The notes: generated by a model not told the origin, from the letters alone. Positions 1-8,541 are shown, counted from the first letter of the stretch. The stretch: DNA of 64,000 nt from Streptomyces scabichelini (GCF_011045015.1 NZ_JAAKZY010000007.1:1-64000), one strand, 5' to 3'. Program-made: numbers and translations.

Positions 1-1630
1 CCCCGGTCGCCTCCTCCAACGGCCCGCTGTCGTCGGCAACGGCCCACCCCCCTTCCCGTACGACCGCGCCGTGCGGCCCTTCGACGCGGTGGACCCGTAC
101 CTCCCAGGGCCCGCGCACCACGCTGGTCGTCTCGATGCGGTGTCCCTCGTCGGTGTCCGGGAGGACGGCGCGGTGCCAGGACGCCGCTTGCCGTCCGCTC
201 GCGCCCAGGGGGTGGATCCGGCCTCGCTGGGACGCCGTCGTGCCGTCGGCCGTGAGGAGCGCGATGTGGTTGTCGGGGCCGATCCCGGGCTCGGCCGGCG
301 GGGTCTCGGGGGCTGCCGCGCTCGCGTACGCGAACTTCGCGTAGTGCGGGCTGTCCTCGGTCTCGGCCGGGGGCGGCGGCAGTCGGTCGCTGCCGTGGTT
401 GACCAGCCGTACGATGCCGTCGGCCGCCGTCGAGTGCAGCAGCCAGCCGGGGGCGGGCAACGCCAGACAGGCGTCGGCCGTGTCCACCGGGCCCGGCTCC
501 TCGGGCGCCGTCCACACGGGATGGTCGGCGGGCAGCAGCAGACCCAGGAACGCCTTGCTCGCCCAGTACGGCGACGCGGGCCCCGAGTACCGCTGGGTCA
601 CCGGGAGAAAGGGCCGGTACCAGCCCAGGCTCAACAGCCCCCGCTCATCGGGGACTCCGCGCTCGGCGAAGTGCTTCAGCGCCCCGGAGGCGAGGCGCCT
701 GGTGCGCCCCGGAGGCAACGGGGTGGCGCCGGCGAGCGCTCCGGCCCACAGCGGGGCGGCCGTGGCGAACCGGTATGTCAGGGAGCGGCCCTGGTGGACG
801 GGCGCGCCGTCGGAGCCGAAGAAGTACTGGTGGGCCGTGAGGAACTCGCGCATGCGGGAGCGGTGGACGGCCACCCGGGCGGGGTCCGCGCGGGGTCCGG
901 CGATACGGGCCCACAGGACCGGATACAGGTGCAGGGCGAGGGCGTTGTAGGAGTCGAACTTCCGGCCGTCTCCGTCGGTGTACCAGCCGCCGCCCCGGTA
1001 CCAGTCCTCGAGCCGGGCGAGGCCGCCGTCGATGTCGGCCCGGCTGTGCGGGGCGTCCACGGAGGCGAGGAACTCCTCCGTGATCACCTGGAAGAGCCGC
1101 CAGTTGGAGTCGTTCACCCGGGCCCCGACGAACCCGCCGAGCCAGGCGGCCACCCGCTGGCGTACCCCGTCGTCGAGCCGGTCCCAGATCCATGGGCGGC
1201 TCTCGTGCAGGGCGATCGCGATGGACGCGGCCTCGACCATCGGCTGCGCCCGGTCGGTGATGGGCGGCCAGCGGTCGGGGCCCTGCGGGTCGGTGCCCGC
1301 GGTGAGCCCGGCCGCATACCGCTCGATGAGGGCCTCGGAGACCCGTCCGCCGGAGCCGGCGATGCGGAAGGCGGCGAGCAGGAAGGAGCGGGCATAGCCC
1401 TCCAGGCCGTCCGACCAGTCTCCGGAGTGACTGGCCCGGCCGGGCAGCCGGTAGTGCGCCAACTCCTTTGACGCGTAGGGCAGCAGACCCTCCAGGAGAC
1501 GGTCGGCGATCGTCTCCCAGTGCGCGCGGGTCCAGCCGGTGACGGGCGAGCCGACGGGGTCGGTGGGTGGCAGATGCGGAAGGTGGGGAAGGTGCGTCGG
1601 GTCGGGAAGCGACACATGCGGCGCGGTCAT
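1..1630 (-). CDS. DUF2264 family protein (C-terminus outside window)
   Basis: The gene runs off the left edge, so about 543 N-terminal codons are visible. The ATG at 1630 is preceded by GGAGG at good spacing. The frame reads through without a stop and contains the segments LEGYARSFLLAAFR, WLGGFVGARVNDSNWRLF and GGWYTDGDGRKFDSYN, which I recognise as DUF2264. The family's chemistry is not established; members often sit beside sugar importers for plant cell-wall oligosaccharides and may share an alpha/alpha-barrel fold with unsaturated glycuronyl hydrolases (inference). It lies 34 bp after the LacI regulator and is the last visible gene of the importer operon, which suggests a role in processing the imported sugar. 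No signal peptide is seen, so it is probably cytoplasmic. Confidence 0.85.
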   Translation of the reverse strand, partial: MTAPHVSLPDPTHLPHLPHLPPTDPVGSPVTGWTRAHWETIADRLLEGLLPYASKELAHYRLPGRASHSGDWSDGLEGYARSFLLAAFRIAGSGGRVSEALIERYAAGLTAGTDPQGPDRWPPITDRAQPMVEAASIAIALHESRPWIWDRLDDGVRQRVAAWLGGFVGARVNDSNWRLFQVITEEFLASVDAPHSRADIDGGLARLEDWYRGGGWYTDGDGRKFDSYNALALHLYPVLWARIAGPRADPARVAVHRSRMREFLTAHQYFFGSDGAPVHQGRSLTYRFATAAPLWAGALAGATPLPPGRTRRLASGALKHFAERGVPDERGLLSLGWYRPFLPVTQRYSGPASPYWASKAFLGLLLPADHPVWTAPEEPGPVDTADACLALPAPGWLLHSTAADGIVRLVNHGSDRLPPPPAETEDSPHYAKFAYASAAAPETPPAEPGIGPDNHIALLTADGTTASQRGRIHPLGASGRQAASWHRAVLPDTDEGHRIETTSVVRGPWEVRVHRVEGPHGAVVREGGWAVADDSGPLEEATG

Positions 1631-1664
1631 ACGGGGGCGGATCCTCCGTCACTTGAGGCAGCTG

Positions 1665-2735
1665 TCATCCGTCTGCGCGCCCCGGCGGGGGCGGCGAGAC
1701 GCTGTCGCGTACGACGATGTGGGTGCCGAGCAGATGGTGGGCGCCCGCGGCGTGCTCGGGGTCGCGCAGGGCGATGCGCACCGCGGCCCGGCCGAGTTCC
1801 TCGGCGGGGGTGCGCACGGTGGTGAGCGGGGGGCTGAAGTCCTCGGCGAGCGGGATGTCGTTGTAGCCGACGACGGAGATGTCGCCGGGCACCCGCAGCC
1901 CGGCGTCGGCGATGGCCCGCAGGGCACCCGCGGCGACCATGTCGTCCCCGGCGAAGACGGCGGTGAACTCCCCCGTGGTCTTGTCCGCGGTCTTGAGGAG
2001 TTCGGTCATCGCCCGGTGACCCGCCGCACGCCCGAGGCCGCAGTCGACGACATGCGCGGCCTCGGGCGGCAGTCCGTGCTCGGCGAGCGCGGCGCGGTAT
2101 CCGGCGACGCGGGCGTCGAGGGCCGTGTTGCCCGGAAGTCCGCCGAGGAAGGCGATGCGGCGGTGGCCCGCCGAGAGCAGATGGCCGGTGATGGCACGGG
2201 CCCCGGCCTCGTTGTCGAACTCGACGACCAGGGCCGGGATGTCGGGGTCGGGCGCGGGCCGTCCGCACAGCACGAGCCGCGCTCCCGACGAGTCGAGGGC
2301 CTGCGCGTAGTGCGCGACGCGCTCCCGGTAGGCGTCGTCCTCGACGACCCCGCCGACCAGGATCACCAGACCGGCGCCCTCTTCGCGCATGAGCTGCACG
2401 AAGTCCATCTCCCGCTGCGGATCCCCGCCGGTGGCACCGACCACGCAGAGCCAGCCGCGCTCGGCCGCCTCCGCCTCGACGCCCTCGGCGACCTGGGCGT
2501 AGAAGGGGCTGGTGACCTGGCGCAGCACGACGGCGACCATCTTGCGGCCCGCGCCGACCAGGGCGCGGGCGTGCGCGTTGGCGACGTAGTCGAGCGCTCG
2601 TGCCGCGTTCAGCACCCGGGTTCGGGTGGCCGGCGGGACCGGGTAGTTGCCGCTGAGCACACGCGAGACCGTGGCCACGGACACGCCCGCCCGCTCCGCC
2701 ACCTCGCGGATCGTGACCCGCCCCTTTGCCGCCAT
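1665..2735 (-). CDS. LacI family transcriptional regulator
   Basis: A 356-aa regulator. The N-terminal helix-turn-helix reads VTIREVAERAGVSVATVSRV (about residues 7-26), followed by the YVANAHARAL hinge helix and a periplasmic-binding-protein-like sugar-sensing domain that ends with the typical DISVVGYNDIPLAEDFSPPL segment. The frame is open upstream to 3092, but the ATG at 2735 is the natural start because it places the HTH at the extreme N-terminus, as in LacI proteins. It lies between the binding-protein gene and the DUF2264 gene on the same strand. The likely role is sugar-relieved repression of this importer operon. The two AAAACGTTT-type palindromes upstream of the first permease gene are the obvious binding sites. 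Confidence 0.95.
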   Translation of the reverse strand: MAAKGRVTIREVAERAGVSVATVSRVLSGNYPVPPATRTRVLNAARALDYVANAHARALVGAGRKMVAVVLRQVTSPFYAQVAEGVEAEAAERGWLCVVGATGGDPQREMDFVQLMREEGAGLVILVGGVVEDDAYRERVAHYAQALDSSGARLVLCGRPAPDPDIPALVVEFDNEAGARAITGHLLSAGHRRIAFLGGLPGNTALDARVAGYRAALAEHGLPPEAAHVVDCGLGRAAGHRAMTELLKTADKTTGEFTAVFAGDDMVAAGALRAIADAGLRVPGDISVVGYNDIPLAEDFSPPLTTVRTPAEELGRAAVRIALRDPEHAAGAHHLLGTHIVVRDSVSPPPPGRADG

Positions 2736-2782
2736 GTCGTTCCCCGTTTCTCTTTGCCCGTGGCCTGTGGGTCCCTGCCGCC

Positions 2783-4432
2783 TCAGGTGTTGGCGGCGTA
2801 GTCCTTGGCGTATTCCTCGGCCATTCTGTCGCCGCCGCCGGAGCGCCATTTCTTGACGGCGGCGTCGTATTCCGACATCGGCGACCGTCCGGCGATCACG
2901 GCGGTGATCGTGTCCTCCATCAAGGCCTTGAGGGTGGTGCCCTGGCTGGTGTCCGTGCGGGACTGCAGCCCGTACGAAGCATCGCGGATGGCGTGCGGTA
3001 CCACCTTCTGCTGCCAGGCGTGCAGGGCGCGTACGGCCTCGGGCCTGCCCGGCACGAACAGGACCTGCGGGCCTTCGGCGAGGTACTTCCACGGCAGGTT
3101 GCTGTTGTTCTCGATCTCACCCAGCTTGGTGGCGCCCGGCGAACCGTCCTTGGCACGCGTGAAGTGGGTGCCCTCAAGGCCGTAGTGGACGAGCTCCCAC
3201 TCCTTGCTGCCGAAGGGCGCGGCCAGGTAGTCCAGGATGCGCAGCAGCAGCTCGATGCGCTCCTTCTTCGCCTTCTTCAGGATGGTGTAGCCGAAGGAGC
3301 GCCGGGCCGCGACGATCCCGCCGGGCGTGCCGTCCACGCTGTACGGGAGGGCGGCGGCCGGGGTCAACAGGCCCTCGGAGTCGAGGTACTTGGGCAGGTA
3401 GCCGCCGAATCCGTCCTGCAGCGAGCCGACAGTCCCGTTGAGGAAGAGGGTGTTGAGGTCGGGCTGCGAGATCGAGGTCGCGTCCGGGTGGTAGCAGCCG
3501 TTCTTGCGCAGCTGTGCCTGGTAGGCGACGGCCGCCTTGTAGCGCTCGTCCGGGAAGTTGGCGTGGAAGGTGCCGTTCTTGTCCACCGCCCAGCCGTGCG
3601 GGGCCTTGTGGGCCGCGGCGTGCACGGCGTTGCCGAAGTTCGAGCCGGTCGCGGCGCCGAGCGCGTACTTCTTGCCGCTCGTGCCCCGCTTGGCGACGGC
3701 GGCGAAGTCCTGCGAGGTCCAGCCCTCCTTCATCCCGGCATCCGTGAAGAATTCCTGGTTCACCCAGAGCGTGGAACCGGGTACCGGGCGCTCCAGCGGG
3801 ACGCCGTAGATGCGGCCGCCGATGCGGCCCATGTCCCGCCAGGCGTGCGTGGGGATGCCCGCGAGGTTCGGGTAGTCCTCGATCGCGTCACCGGACAGGA
3901 ACGGGGTGAGATCCTCGGCCCTGCGCTGCACGAACTGGGCCTCGCGGGGCAGCTCGAAGCCGGAGAAGACGTTGAGGATGTCGGGGAGTTCGCCGGGGTC
4001 GCCGGCCATCACCGTGGCCATCTTCTTCTGGTAGTCGGTCTGGGGGATCACCGTGTACTCGATCTTCACGCCGAGCGCCTTCTCCACGGCGGCCCAGAAC
4101 TTGTTGGCCGAGGCCGGCTTGGGCGGCGTACCGAAGGTCACGGACATGACCTTGATGGTGGAGCCGTCCCCCGGGGTGCGCTTGACCGAGGTGACCAGGT
4201 CGGAGGGGTAGGAGGTGTAGCCGGGCTGCACGCCCGCGTCGGTGGGGGCGAGGTCCGGCTTCGGCCCGGCGGCCGCCCGGTAGGCGGGCCAGGGGGCGAG
4301 CTTCTTGCCCGCGCTGGAGACGTCGCCGTCGTCCGAACCGGTCGAGCACGCGGTCAGCAGACCTGGGACGGAGACTGCGGCGCCCCCCGCGGCCATGGAA
4401 CGCAACAGGGTGCGTCGGGACATGCTGGGCAT
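2783..4432 (-). CDS. extracellular sugar-binding lipoprotein of ABC importer
   Basis: A 549-aa family-1-type extracellular solute-binding protein. The N-terminus has a twin-arginine-like SRRTLLRS stretch, a hydrophobic core and a lipobox LLTAC with Cys29, so the protein is predicted to be exported and lipid-anchored outside the membrane. Its length (about 550 aa) and its pairing with two LplB/LplC-like permeases match the LipO/LplA group that binds complex oligosaccharides. The ATG at 4432 has AAAGG nine bases upstream; a second ATG lies three codons in. It follows the second permease by 68 bp. No ATPase gene is visible, so the importer probably borrows a shared MsiK-type ATPase, as is usual in Streptomyces (family knowledge). 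Confidence 0.93.
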   Translation of the reverse strand: MPSMSRRTLLRSMAAGGAAVSVPGLLTACSTGSDDGDVSSAGKKLAPWPAYRAAAGPKPDLAPTDAGVQPGYTSYPSDLVTSVKRTPGDGSTIKVMSVTFGTPPKPASANKFWAAVEKALGVKIEYTVIPQTDYQKKMATVMAGDPGELPDILNVFSGFELPREAQFVQRRAEDLTPFLSGDAIEDYPNLAGIPTHAWRDMGRIGGRIYGVPLERPVPGSTLWVNQEFFTDAGMKEGWTSQDFAAVAKRGTSGKKYALGAATGSNFGNAVHAAAHKAPHGWAVDKNGTFHANFPDERYKAAVAYQAQLRKNGCYHPDATSISQPDLNTLFLNGTVGSLQDGFGGYLPKYLDSEGLLTPAAALPYSVDGTPGGIVAARRSFGYTILKKAKKERIELLLRILDYLAAPFGSKEWELVHYGLEGTHFTRAKDGSPGATKLGEIENNSNLPWKYLAEGPQVLFVPGRPEAVRALHAWQQKVVPHAIRDASYGLQSRTDTSQGTTLKALMEDTITAVIAGRSPMSEYDAAVKKWRSGGGDRMAEEYAKDYAANT

Positions 4433-4500
4433 GGGCGAGTGACCTTTCTGAGTGCGGCTCTTGATGGGGCGTCAGCTATTGACGCGTGTGTCAGCTCGTG

Positions 4501-5388
4501 TCAGCTCTTGATGGCGCCGGTGAGCACGCCCTTCGTGAAGTACTTCTGCAGGAAGGGGTAGACGAGCAGGATCGGTACGGTGGCAAGGACGAGGACCGCC
4601 ATCTGCACGGTCTGCGGAGCGTTGACGGTGGCCTCGCCGGTGGTCGTGTCGGTGAGGCCCGAGCCGGCGATCACATAGGTGCGCAGCACCTGCTGGAGCG
4701 GCCAGTGGTCGCTCTCCAGGTAGAGAGAGGCGAAGAACCAGGAGTTCCAGTACGCCACCGCGTAGAACAGGCCGACCACGGCGAGTGCGGCCTTCGACAG
4801 CGGAAGCACGACCGACCACAGAACGCGCCAGTCACCCGCGCCGTCCAGGCGAGCCGCTTCGTACAACTCCTCGGGGATGCCCTGGAAGAAGCCACGCAGG
4901 ACGACCAGGTTGAAGACGTTCACCAGCACCGGCAGGATGAGCGAGGAGTACGAGTCGAGCAGGCCGAGTTCCTTGACCACCAGGAAGCTGGGGATCATGC
5001 CAGGCGGGAAGAGGAACGTGAACAGCACCAGCAGCAGGACGGGTTTGCCACCGAAGACGCCGGGGCGGGACAGGGCATAGGCGAGGGTCACCGTGCAGGC
5101 GAGGCTCAGCAGGGTGCCGACTACGGTCACTCCCGCGCTCACGCCGAGAGCATGGGTGACGATGCCGCCTTCGAGGATGTCCTGGTACGCCTTGAGGGTC
5201 GGGTCCTGCGGCCACAGCACCCATCCGCCGTTGGCGACCACCTCGCGCTGAGAGGCCAGCGAGGTCGACAGGATCACCAGGAACGGCACGCAGACCAGCA
5301 GGACGACCACGATGAGGGCCACCGCCTTGGCGGCCTGGGTGGCGGGCTTCGGCTTCTCCATCCAGCCGGGCCGGACGTGGGCGCTCAC
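4501..5388 (-). CDS. carbohydrate ABC transporter permease (LplC/MalG type)
   Basis: A 295-aa inner-membrane permease with about six hydrophobic segments and the cytoplasmic EAA loop EAARLDGAG, which contacts the ATPase. The C-terminus ends KYFTKGVLTGAIKS, a signature of carbohydrate permeases of this class. I chose the GTG at 5388 because it overlaps the stop of the upstream permease by 4 bp (GTGA), which implies translational coupling; the frame stays open further upstream but only as a shadow of that gene. It is the second of two permeases in the operon and should form a heterodimer with the product of 5385-6365. Confidence 0.95.
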   Translation of the reverse strand: MSAHVRPGWMEKPKPATQAAKAVALIVVVLLVCVPFLVILSTSLASQREVVANGGWVLWPQDPTLKAYQDILEGGIVTHALGVSAGVTVVGTLLSLACTVTLAYALSRPGVFGGKPVLLLVLFTFLFPPGMIPSFLVVKELGLLDSYSSLILPVLVNVFNLVVLRGFFQGIPEELYEAARLDGAGDWRVLWSVVLPLSKAALAVVGLFYAVAYWNSWFFASLYLESDHWPLQQVLRTYVIAGSGLTDTTTGEATVNAPQTVQMAVLVLATVPILLVYPFLQKYFTKGVLTGAIKS

Positions 5389-6365
5389 TTGTAGACCCCC
5401 TGTTCGCCGAGGCGGTGGGCGACCTTGTTGGCCGCGTAGACGAGCACGGCTCCGATGACGCCCTTGAACAGGCCCGCCGCCGCGGCGAACCCGTAGTCGC
5501 CGCCGATGATGCCCCGGTAGTAGACGAAGGTGTCGATGATCTCGGCGGCCTGCGGGCCGACCGCGTCGCGCTGGAGGAGCATCTGCTCGAAGCCGACGGA
5601 GAGGATGTCGCCGAGCCGCATGATGAGCAGCAGGACGATCACCGGGCGGATCGCGGGCAGGGTGACGTGCCAGAAGCGCCGCCAGGGTCCCGCGCCGTCG
5701 ATGGCGGCGGCCTCGTACTGCTGCTCGTCGACCTGGGACAGCGCGGCGAGGAAGATGATCGTGCCCCAGCCTGCGTCCTTCCAGATGACCTGGGCGACGG
5801 TGAGCGGTTTGAAGGCGTCGGGGTTGCCGATGATGTCGACGGTGCTCAGCCCGGCGTCGCCGAGATAGCTGTTCACCAGGCCGGTGTCGCCGAGGACCTG
5901 CTGGAACAGGGCGACGACGATCACCCATGAGATGAAGTGCGGCAGATACGCCACCGACTGCACGAACCGCCGGACGGTGCTCCAGGTGAGGCTGTGCAGG
6001 AGCAGGGCGAGCGCCAGAGGGACCGGGAAGTAGAAGACGATCTGCAGAACCGCGATCCAGAGCGTGTTGAGGACCGCGTCCCAGAACTCGGTGTCCTGGA
6101 ACATCCGCTGGAAGTTGTCCAGGCCGACCCATGGACTGCCCCAGATGCCGTCGAAGGGCACGTAGTCCTTGAACGCGATGACGTTGCCCACCAGCGCGCC
6201 GTAGTGGAACACCAGGAAGTAGCCGAGCCCGGGCAGCATCAGCAGGAACAACGTCCGGCTTCTACGGCTGTGAAAACCTTTTCGCTTCGTACGCGCATCA
6301 GGCGGACGGCGGCGAGAAGGGCTCACCGCCTCCCTGCCTGTACGCTCCCGCAACACCGCGGCCAC
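5385..6365 (-). CDS. ABC transporter permease (LplB type)
   Basis: A 326-aa binding-protein-dependent permease. A basic N-terminus is followed by about six membrane segments starting at TLFLLMLPGLGYFLVF, and the EAA loop reads EAAAIDGAG. The sequence resembles the LplB/YtcP branch that partners large oligosaccharide-binding lipoproteins. The GTG start at 6365 is preceded by GAGGAGG. This is the promoter-proximal gene of the importer operon, and two LacI-type palindromes lie 40-140 bp upstream. It overlaps the next permease by 4 bp. Confidence 0.95.
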   Translation of the reverse strand: MAAVLRERTGREAVSPSRRRPPDARTKRKGFHSRRSRTLFLLMLPGLGYFLVFHYGALVGNVIAFKDYVPFDGIWGSPWVGLDNFQRMFQDTEFWDAVLNTLWIAVLQIVFYFPVPLALALLLHSLTWSTVRRFVQSVAYLPHFISWVIVVALFQQVLGDTGLVNSYLGDAGLSTVDIIGNPDAFKPLTVAQVIWKDAGWGTIIFLAALSQVDEQQYEAAAIDGAGPWRRFWHVTLPAIRPVIVLLLIMRLGDILSVGFEQMLLQRDAVGPQAAEIIDTFVYYRGIIGGDYGFAAAAGLFKGVIGAVLVYAANKVAHRLGEQGVYK

Positions 6366-6404
6366 GGAGCCTCCTCACTCTGGCTGTCGGGGTGCCGAGA
6401 AATT

Positions 6405-6413
6405 AAAACGTTT
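6405..6413. promoter_or_regulatory. LacI-type operator, site 1
   Basis: AAAACGTTT lies 40 bp upstream of the first permease start. It is one half-turn short of a full palindrome and matches the CG-centred A/T palindromes bound by LacI-family proteins. The presumed ligand is the LacI protein encoded in the same operon (inference). Confidence 0.6.
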
Positions 6414-6492
6414 CCAACGCGGCGTCAACACTTCTGACATCAACGGGTGGTCGCCCGTGGTGCGGCTTGCGCTCCGACCTGCGTCGATGCCT

Positions 6493-6504
6493 GAAAACGT
6501 TTTA
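6493..6504. promoter_or_regulatory. LacI-type operator, site 2
   Basis: The sequence GAAAACGTTTTA contains the perfect palindrome AAAACGTTTT (6494-6503). It sits 89 bp from site 1, close to eight or nine helical turns, so looping between the two is possible. The site physically overlaps the TAA stop codon of the neighbouring MerR gene. Confidence 0.6.
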
Positions 6505-7215
6505 GGTGCGATGCTGGAGATGCGCATGGATGTACGCGTGGAGGGCCGCCGAGCCCCGCAGCCGGCGCAGACTCCGGCGGTTCAACTCGGCCTCACGTCT
6601 GGCGAGTTCGGCGCGAACGCGCTCAGGGCTGCCCGTGATCCGCAGCTCGGCGAGGACTGCCTCGATCGTGGCGAAGGGAACGTTGCCGCCCCTCAGGAGC
6701 GCGACGACCTGCGCCATCCGCACCTCGGACGCGGAGTAGAGCCGGTACCCGGTGGCCTTCTCGCGCGTGGGCCGCAACAGGCCGCGCGCTTCCCACAGCC
6801 GCAGGACGGGTGTCTGTACGCCGACGACGTCGGCCACCTCGCCGATACGCAGACCGCCGCGCTCAGTGGGCGCGGCCTCGTCCGCGAGCAGCGTGTCCAC
6901 GGCGTCGAGGACTTCGGCGAGCCGGGTCCGTTCCCGGTGGAGTTCGGCATGGCTCTCGTCGAGGACGGCGAGCGCGGTGTCCAGTGCTCCGTCGTGCAGG
7001 GCGCGCATGATCGCGCCGGTGGTCGGCCAGCCGTGGCCGGCGGCCAGCTCGCGGGCCGCGCCCAGCGCCTCGGCGTGTGCGGTCGTGAAGACGCGATAGC
7101 CGCTGTCCGTGCGCTCGACGGGCGGCAGGATGCCCGACTCCACGTAGTTGCGGATCTGCTGCGTCGAAAGGCCCGCGGCACGCGCGAGATCGACGGCCCG
7201 CAGTCGGTCGCCCAC
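6502..7215 (-). CDS. MerR family regulator with two MerR HTH domains
   Basis: A 237-aa protein with two complete MerR-type winged-helix modules. The first (about residues 5-55) has RAVDLARAAGLSTQQIRNY and the GYRVFTTAHAEAL wing. The second (about 122-185) has RIGEVADVVGVQTPVLRLWE and GYRLYSASEVR. The linker (about 80-115) is predicted helical. MerR proteins normally carry one such module and dimerise, so this looks like an internal duplication with different partners. I chose the GTG at 7215, preceded by AGGGAG; the frame is open to 7425 but that extension is unlike MerR. It is divergent from the 63-aa gene at 7367, and a 7-6-7 inverted repeat lies between them. Confidence 0.88.
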   Translation of the reverse strand: MGDRLRAVDLARAAGLSTQQIRNYVESGILPPVERTDSGYRVFTTAHAEALGAARELAAGHGWPTTGAIMRALHDGALDTALAVLDESHAELHRERTRLAEVLDAVDTLLADEAAPTERGGLRIGEVADVVGVQTPVLRLWEARGLLRPTREKATGYRLYSASEVRMAQVVALLRGGNVPFATIEAVLAELRITGSPERVRAELARREAELNRRSLRRLRGSAALHAYIHAHLQHRT

Positions 7216-7299
7216 CGTGACTCCCTGCCTCGATTTGAGGGTTTCAGGGTATGTGAGGGCGCTGAGGTGGCCCGCATCGCGCTCAAGTCTCAAAAAGCA

Positions 7300-7319
7300 C
7301 TTCAATGAAACGATTGAAG
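7300..7319. promoter_or_regulatory. inverted repeat in merR-like/small-gene divergent region
   Basis: CTTCAAT, six bases, ATTGAAG: perfect 7-bp arms. The position, between the divergent starts at 7215 and 7367, fits an operator for the MerR-type protein, whose family binds short inverted repeats inside promoters. Binding is inferred. Confidence 0.5.
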
Positions 7320-7366
7320 GAGCAGCACAGCGAGTTGCACACGACAGGGAAGGGGAGGACGCCGAC

Positions 7367-7558
7367 GTGAAGTTCGTGCTCGAGGTCGACATGGGGGACA
7401 CCGGCTGGGACGGGAACGCCGTCAAGGAGCTGGGGCGGATCCTGCGGTACTGGGGCGGGAATCTCCAGCACTACGAGCTGAAGCCGGGCGACGGTTCGGT
7501 CATCTACGACTCCGAGTACCGCGAGGTCGGAGGGTGGAGCATCACCGGGGCCGAGTGA
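7367..7558 (+). CDS. small conserved protein of unknown function (63 aa)
   Basis: The GTG start at 7367 follows a strong AGGGGAGGA, giving a 63-aa acidic protein that begins MKFVLEVDMGDTGWDG and contains ELGRILRYWGGNLQHYEL. I do not recognise a named domain. The alternation of short strands and one helix looks like a small alpha/beta fold, and similar short proteins are common in Streptomyces. There is no signal peptide or membrane segment. It is divergent from the double-HTH MerR gene and may be its target. Confidence 0.75.
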   Translation: MKFVLEVDMGDTGWDGNAVKELGRILRYWGGNLQHYELKPGDGSVIYDSEYREVGGWSITGAE

Positions 7559-7576
7559 GCGGGAGGTGCGGGGGCC

Positions 7577-7629
7577 CGCTGATATCAGGGGTCGGCTGAT
7601 GCCGGGGGGGCAGCTGATGCCGGGGGTCG
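7577..7629. repeat. degenerate tandem repeat after small gene
   Basis: About three units of 17-18 bp built around GCTGATGCCGGGGG (first unit GCTGATATCAGGGG) begin 19 bp after the stop of the 63-aa gene. It is one of several short arrays that sit at gene ends in this window. Confidence 0.6.
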
Positions 7630-7755
7630 GCGGGACGGCCCCACTTCCGTCGCCGCCGACCCCCGGTGCGAGATCGCGTGGCACCCGCGACAGGGCCCGC
7701 ACTCCCCAACTACAGACCCTGGTCGAGGTTCACGGGCGTCGCGCGACCCCGGTCC

Positions 7756-8208
7756 TCAGAACGCGAAGACGGTCATCCCGTAGGAGTTCTTCACGCACTC
7801 GTTCGGGAAGGTGCGCTCGTACGAGACACGCCGGCCCTGCCAGACGCCATCGACCGTGACGACCACGGGGCGGTACTCACGGGTGCACATGCCCTTGCCT
7901 CTGCCGGCCAGCGAATCGAAGTCCCCGCCGGACATGCGCAGTTCGGCACAGGCCTGCGCCGCGGCCGGGTGCGTACCCGAGGCAGTCGGCGCACAGGTCA
8001 GGGTGACCGCGCGTTCGGGAGCGGCGGTGGTCGCCCTCTCGCCGTGGCCCACGGTGAGCACGAGGGCCGAGGGGGCGTGGAGCGAGGACGAGGACGGGGA
8101 CGGGGACGGGGCAGGCTCGGGGGCGGCGAGGGCGGCTCCGGTGAGGGGTCCACAGACGGCGGTGGCCGTCAGGGTGAGGGTCGCTGCCCAGCGTGCGGTG
8201 TTCGGCAT
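7756..8208 (-). CDS. SSI-family secreted protease inhibitor
   Basis: A 150-aa Streptomyces subtilisin inhibitor-like protein. Residues 1-29 form a Sec signal peptide ending ALA-AP, and a short Pro/Ser linker follows. The mature part has four cysteines (72, 87, 108, 138) for two disulfides and ends with the family signature [14 protein letters not shown]. The reactive loop is CTREY followed by RPVVVTVDG. In the prototype the P1 residue follows Cys by two, so P1 here is Arg110 and trypsin-like enzymes are the expected targets. The ATG at 8208 is preferred over 8217 because GGAAGG then has nine-base spacing. Two GTTCCGGAAC palindromes lie just upstream. Confidence 0.95.
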   Translation of the reverse strand: MPNTARWAATLTLTATAVCGPLTGAALAAPEPAPSPSPSSSSLHAPSALVLTVGHGERATTAAPERAVTLTCAPTASGTHPAAAQACAELRMSGGDFDSLAGRGKGMCTREYRPVVVTVDGVWQGRRVSYERTFPNECVKNSYGMTVFAF

Positions 8209-8232
8209 TGTGTGCATCCTTCCGCTTGGGTG

Positions 8233-8262
8233 ACGTTCCGGAACGTTTGCGTTCCGGAACGT
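8233..8262. promoter_or_regulatory. two tandem GTTCCGGAAC palindromes upstream of SSI gene
   Basis: ACGTTCCGGAACGT (8233-8246) is followed by GCGTTCCGGAACGT (8249-8262). The centres are 16 bp apart and the pair ends 25 bp upstream of the chosen start. Such a duplicated perfect palindrome is most simply a repressor site or a 5' UTR structure. I know of no named regulator with this consensus. Confidence 0.5.
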
Positions 8263-8541
8263 TCGGGGCCGGGTCCTGTGTGCCGGACCGGCGAGCGCGA
8301 GTCTGCCGAGTCCGCGGCGGAAACTCACGTCGGCCCCACGTGTTTCAGTAACGTTGTGTGTTGAATCAGTGGCGTGAAGTAACGGAATTTGAGCACACCC
8401 ATGCCGTAACTGAGCGGGCGCCGCTCCGCGCAAGGGGCGGCCTGGCCGGATATGCACCGCTCAGCAATAGGCCTGAAACATTCCGCTACGAGCTGACGCG
8501 GATCCCTTGTGATCGACGCACGAGGGAGTAACTTTCATTAC

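Noticed and set aside
1114..1652. Two minus-strand frames at the left edge
   Set aside because: They are shadows in the wrong frame. The real DUF2264 frame starts at 1630 and stays open to the window edge.
2726..4561. A 611-codon plus-strand open frame opposite the binding-protein gene, and many similar long frames elsewhere
   Set aside because: High GC leaves antisense frames open. The protein text is low-complexity Arg/Gly/Val and matches no family, while the minus-strand frame encodes a clear ABC binding protein.
5389..6132. Upstream extension of the LplC-type permease
   Set aside because: It is Arg/Pro/His-rich shadow of the other permease; the GTG at 5388 with a GTGA overlap is the true start.
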